From: an uncultured Sphingobium sp. | GTDB taxonomy: Bacteria; Pseudomonadota; Alphaproteobacteria; Sphingomonadales; Sphingomonadaceae | Assembly (NCBI GenBank): GCA_946885845.1 | Contig: CAMPHJ010000012.1 | Coordinates: 6,975-70,974, forward strand | DNA: 64,000 bases | Direction: 5' to 3' | In this document: piece after piece, positions 63,701 to 64,000 of the stretch | Layout: each line of letters opens with the position of its first letter | Position numbering within the stretch: the first letter of the stretch is position 1 | Notes under the pieces: generated by a model | Told to the model about the DNA's origin: nothing | What the model saw: only the letters and a program-made list of their open reading frames with translations | Databases searched by the model: none | Made by a program: the position numbers and the translations under genes

Positions 63701-64000
63701 TCAGCGCCCCGCCCCCTGCCTCCGTGCCCAGGCGAGCCCCCGACACCGCGCCGCCAACAACCGCGCCGTCCGCGCCGATCGTGTCCGCCACGCCGTCGGT
63801 CGCGTTAGCATCCGTGCCGCCCGCGCCGGTAAACACATTGCCGTCAGCCTTGTTGCCAAGTCCCTCCGTCACGCTGTCCACGTCATTGACCGCCTGCGGC
63901 GCGTCGTCGAGGATGCGCACGATCAACGTGTCGCTGGCGGTGGTGCCGCTGATGCCGTTGACGCTCAGCGCGACGCTGTCGTCAAACTCGGTGAGCGTCG
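60792..64000 (-). CDS. Giant repeat adhesin secreted by type I system (C-terminal 1069 residues; N-terminus off window)
   Basis: C-terminal part of a large surface protein. The frame is open to base 64000, so the N-terminus is missing. Near the window edge it has VCBS/cadherin-like repeats (GTYGDLLIKADGSYVYTL, TYQVTDGDGDTDLAQL) and a T1SS-143-type repeat (TVYEDGLADGL...TISMTVTDATGDSD). A unique domain follows, then a calcium-binding section with EF-hand-like loops DLDGDGVEYLG, DSHQDGMLDASDADF and DANSDGIVQDGEF. The C-terminal 150 residues are Ala/Glu/Asp-rich and would carry the secretion signal. No RTX nonapeptide array is visible. The genes just downstream encode its exporter. Confidence 0.92.
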   Translation of the reverse strand, partial: TLTEFDDSVALSVNGISGTTASDTLIVRILDDAPQAVNDVDSVTEGLGNKADGNVFTGAGGTDANATDGVADTIGADGAVVGGAVSGARLGTEAGGGALTAVGAAGATISGTYGDLLIKADGSYVYTLKTASIPAGVASETFTYQVTDGDGDTDLAQLVISLNQDARVPDVTGDTSTVYEDGLADGLQHGAASETDTTGQFTVNANGESYTLTLDGDLNPAQTITAVGQQVVTSKGVLTITSISAPDVNGTVTYGYSYTLSQALTHSSQGEVNPLTDTISMTVTDATGDSDATPGSIVISIVDDIPTSFAPISTTLTNAAGQSATRGLDVDSNINNNVGADQPGTLTFANIVNGQDTALNSGGAMIELWLSNGGTTLQGRTGSTNGTDGTLIYTVQLNQNLGIYTTTIHQAIDNGSGAFFNDLSGGVAGNPPFKLVGSTSADNLEILFTPISNQASPSVNSDSDDIGVDGQFIDITNPDAGLRLDFGDFTYDANGGGTSDDAFVMVNHQTVNGFKFTIDQISNGTTADVRLKAVDANEDGNVEQQEPNTADDTTLAITMVKIYNAAGTLIDTVTADKNVAGGIVVDFEASGTVLITGLSAQYKVQTYTASGYDRIEITNAGTSGGTDGKFSLSQLQVETTQTGNPVNLNFDLSLTDADGDQVIVNDAINLTLVPPIALDLDGDGVEYLGLSAGVSHDYFGTGAVATAWVAADDGLLAFRNPDGSLKIVFSTQAGETDLQGLAKVYDSHQDGMLDASDADFASFGVWQDANSDGIVQDGEFRTLSEAKIVSLNLTSDGQAGEAAGGDVQIFGQTSYTTTNGETYAAADVAFQTEASGGETEQAEAERTQQTGFNQVLIAASLVAVVGAAEAVEQEPVTASSAGEASAEPAVQASATVEISPITDEDAPAASLGLTQDQDDGSANDPAQQSTHGGEAAPDHSSLSAGEDMSAGAPSDASDAPPADFDSHDALLAQPIDLPVFDGNAAVLAAAHDIAPHEVAQVVADALGAQDVPDIDTLLAALPGGEHPIALAMFSPVAVEPVDMGHMAAAAAVFDAAMAAHDAMAVAHA

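Noticed and set aside
1..64000. CRISPR array, prophage, integrated element or tRNA genes
   Set aside because: No regularly spaced direct repeats, phage structural genes, integrase, transposase or cloverleaf-like segment was noticed in the gaps on either strand; a tRNAscan or CRISPR search was not possible.

Overview
The window reads as chromosomal DNA of an alphaproteobacterium of the order Sphingomonadales (Sphingobium/Sphingomonas type). The evidence is the combination of GcrA, a Ros/MucR regulator, an alphaproteobacterial-type Fur, PmtA, the fur-plsC-miaB-phoH-ybeY-corC order, an otsB-GH15-otsA cluster, high GC with strong GC3 bias, and sphingomonad-like interspersed palindromes. The genus is inferred from protein character, not from any marker RNA. 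No tRNA, rRNA, CRISPR array, integrase or insertion sequence was seen.

Layout. 1-6.3 kb: a tripartite RND efflux operon on the minus strand (adaptor, pump, NodT-like outer-membrane lipoprotein cut by the window edge) with a divergent TetR regulator and a palindromic operator candidate. 6.3-11.4 kb: M16 peptidase, DEAD-box helicase and a PNPOx-fold stress protein. 11.5-20 kb: housekeeping genes on the plus strand: nfu scaffold, tsaB-rimI, mucR, and a long fur-plsC-miaB-phoH-ybeY-corC-glutaminyl cyclase run. 20-30.9 kb: mixed small conserved proteins, DUF808, an ABC-2 exporter, PmtA, glycine-zipper protein, EVE protein, 2OG oxygenase, FolB-like enzyme, GNAT, DUF1285, Nudix and CCA-adding enzyme. 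30.8-35 kb: GGDEF/EAL phosphodiesterase and parC. 35-39 kb: trehalose genes otsB-GH15-otsA. 39.3-42 kb: purC, an interrupted TauE/SafE gene, purS-purQ and a perfect inverted repeat.

42.1-49.2 kb: surface polysaccharide genes: BY-kinase co-polymerase, Wza-like export lipoprotein, UDP-ManNAc dehydrogenase and UDP-GlcNAc 2-epimerase (making UDP-ManNAcA), then a convergent UDP-glucose dehydrogenase (making UDP-GlcA). No glycosyltransferase, flippase or polymerase lies here, so the locus is only part of the pathway. 49.2-53 kb: an orphan ABC-2 permease, gcrA and parE.

53-64 kb is the most distinctive region. On the minus strand a giant repeat adhesin (C-terminal part only) is followed by an OmpA-like protein, a TolC-like channel, a type I secretion ATPase, a SleB-type cell-wall hydrolase and an HlyD-type adaptor. 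The hydrolase overlaps both secretion genes by 4 nt. A LapG-like periplasmic cysteine protease gene converges on the end of this cluster. Together they look like a Lap-type system for c-di-GMP-controlled display and release of a large adhesin, with a dedicated murein hydrolase and an OmpA anchor as unusual extra parts. No LapD-like receptor is present in the window.
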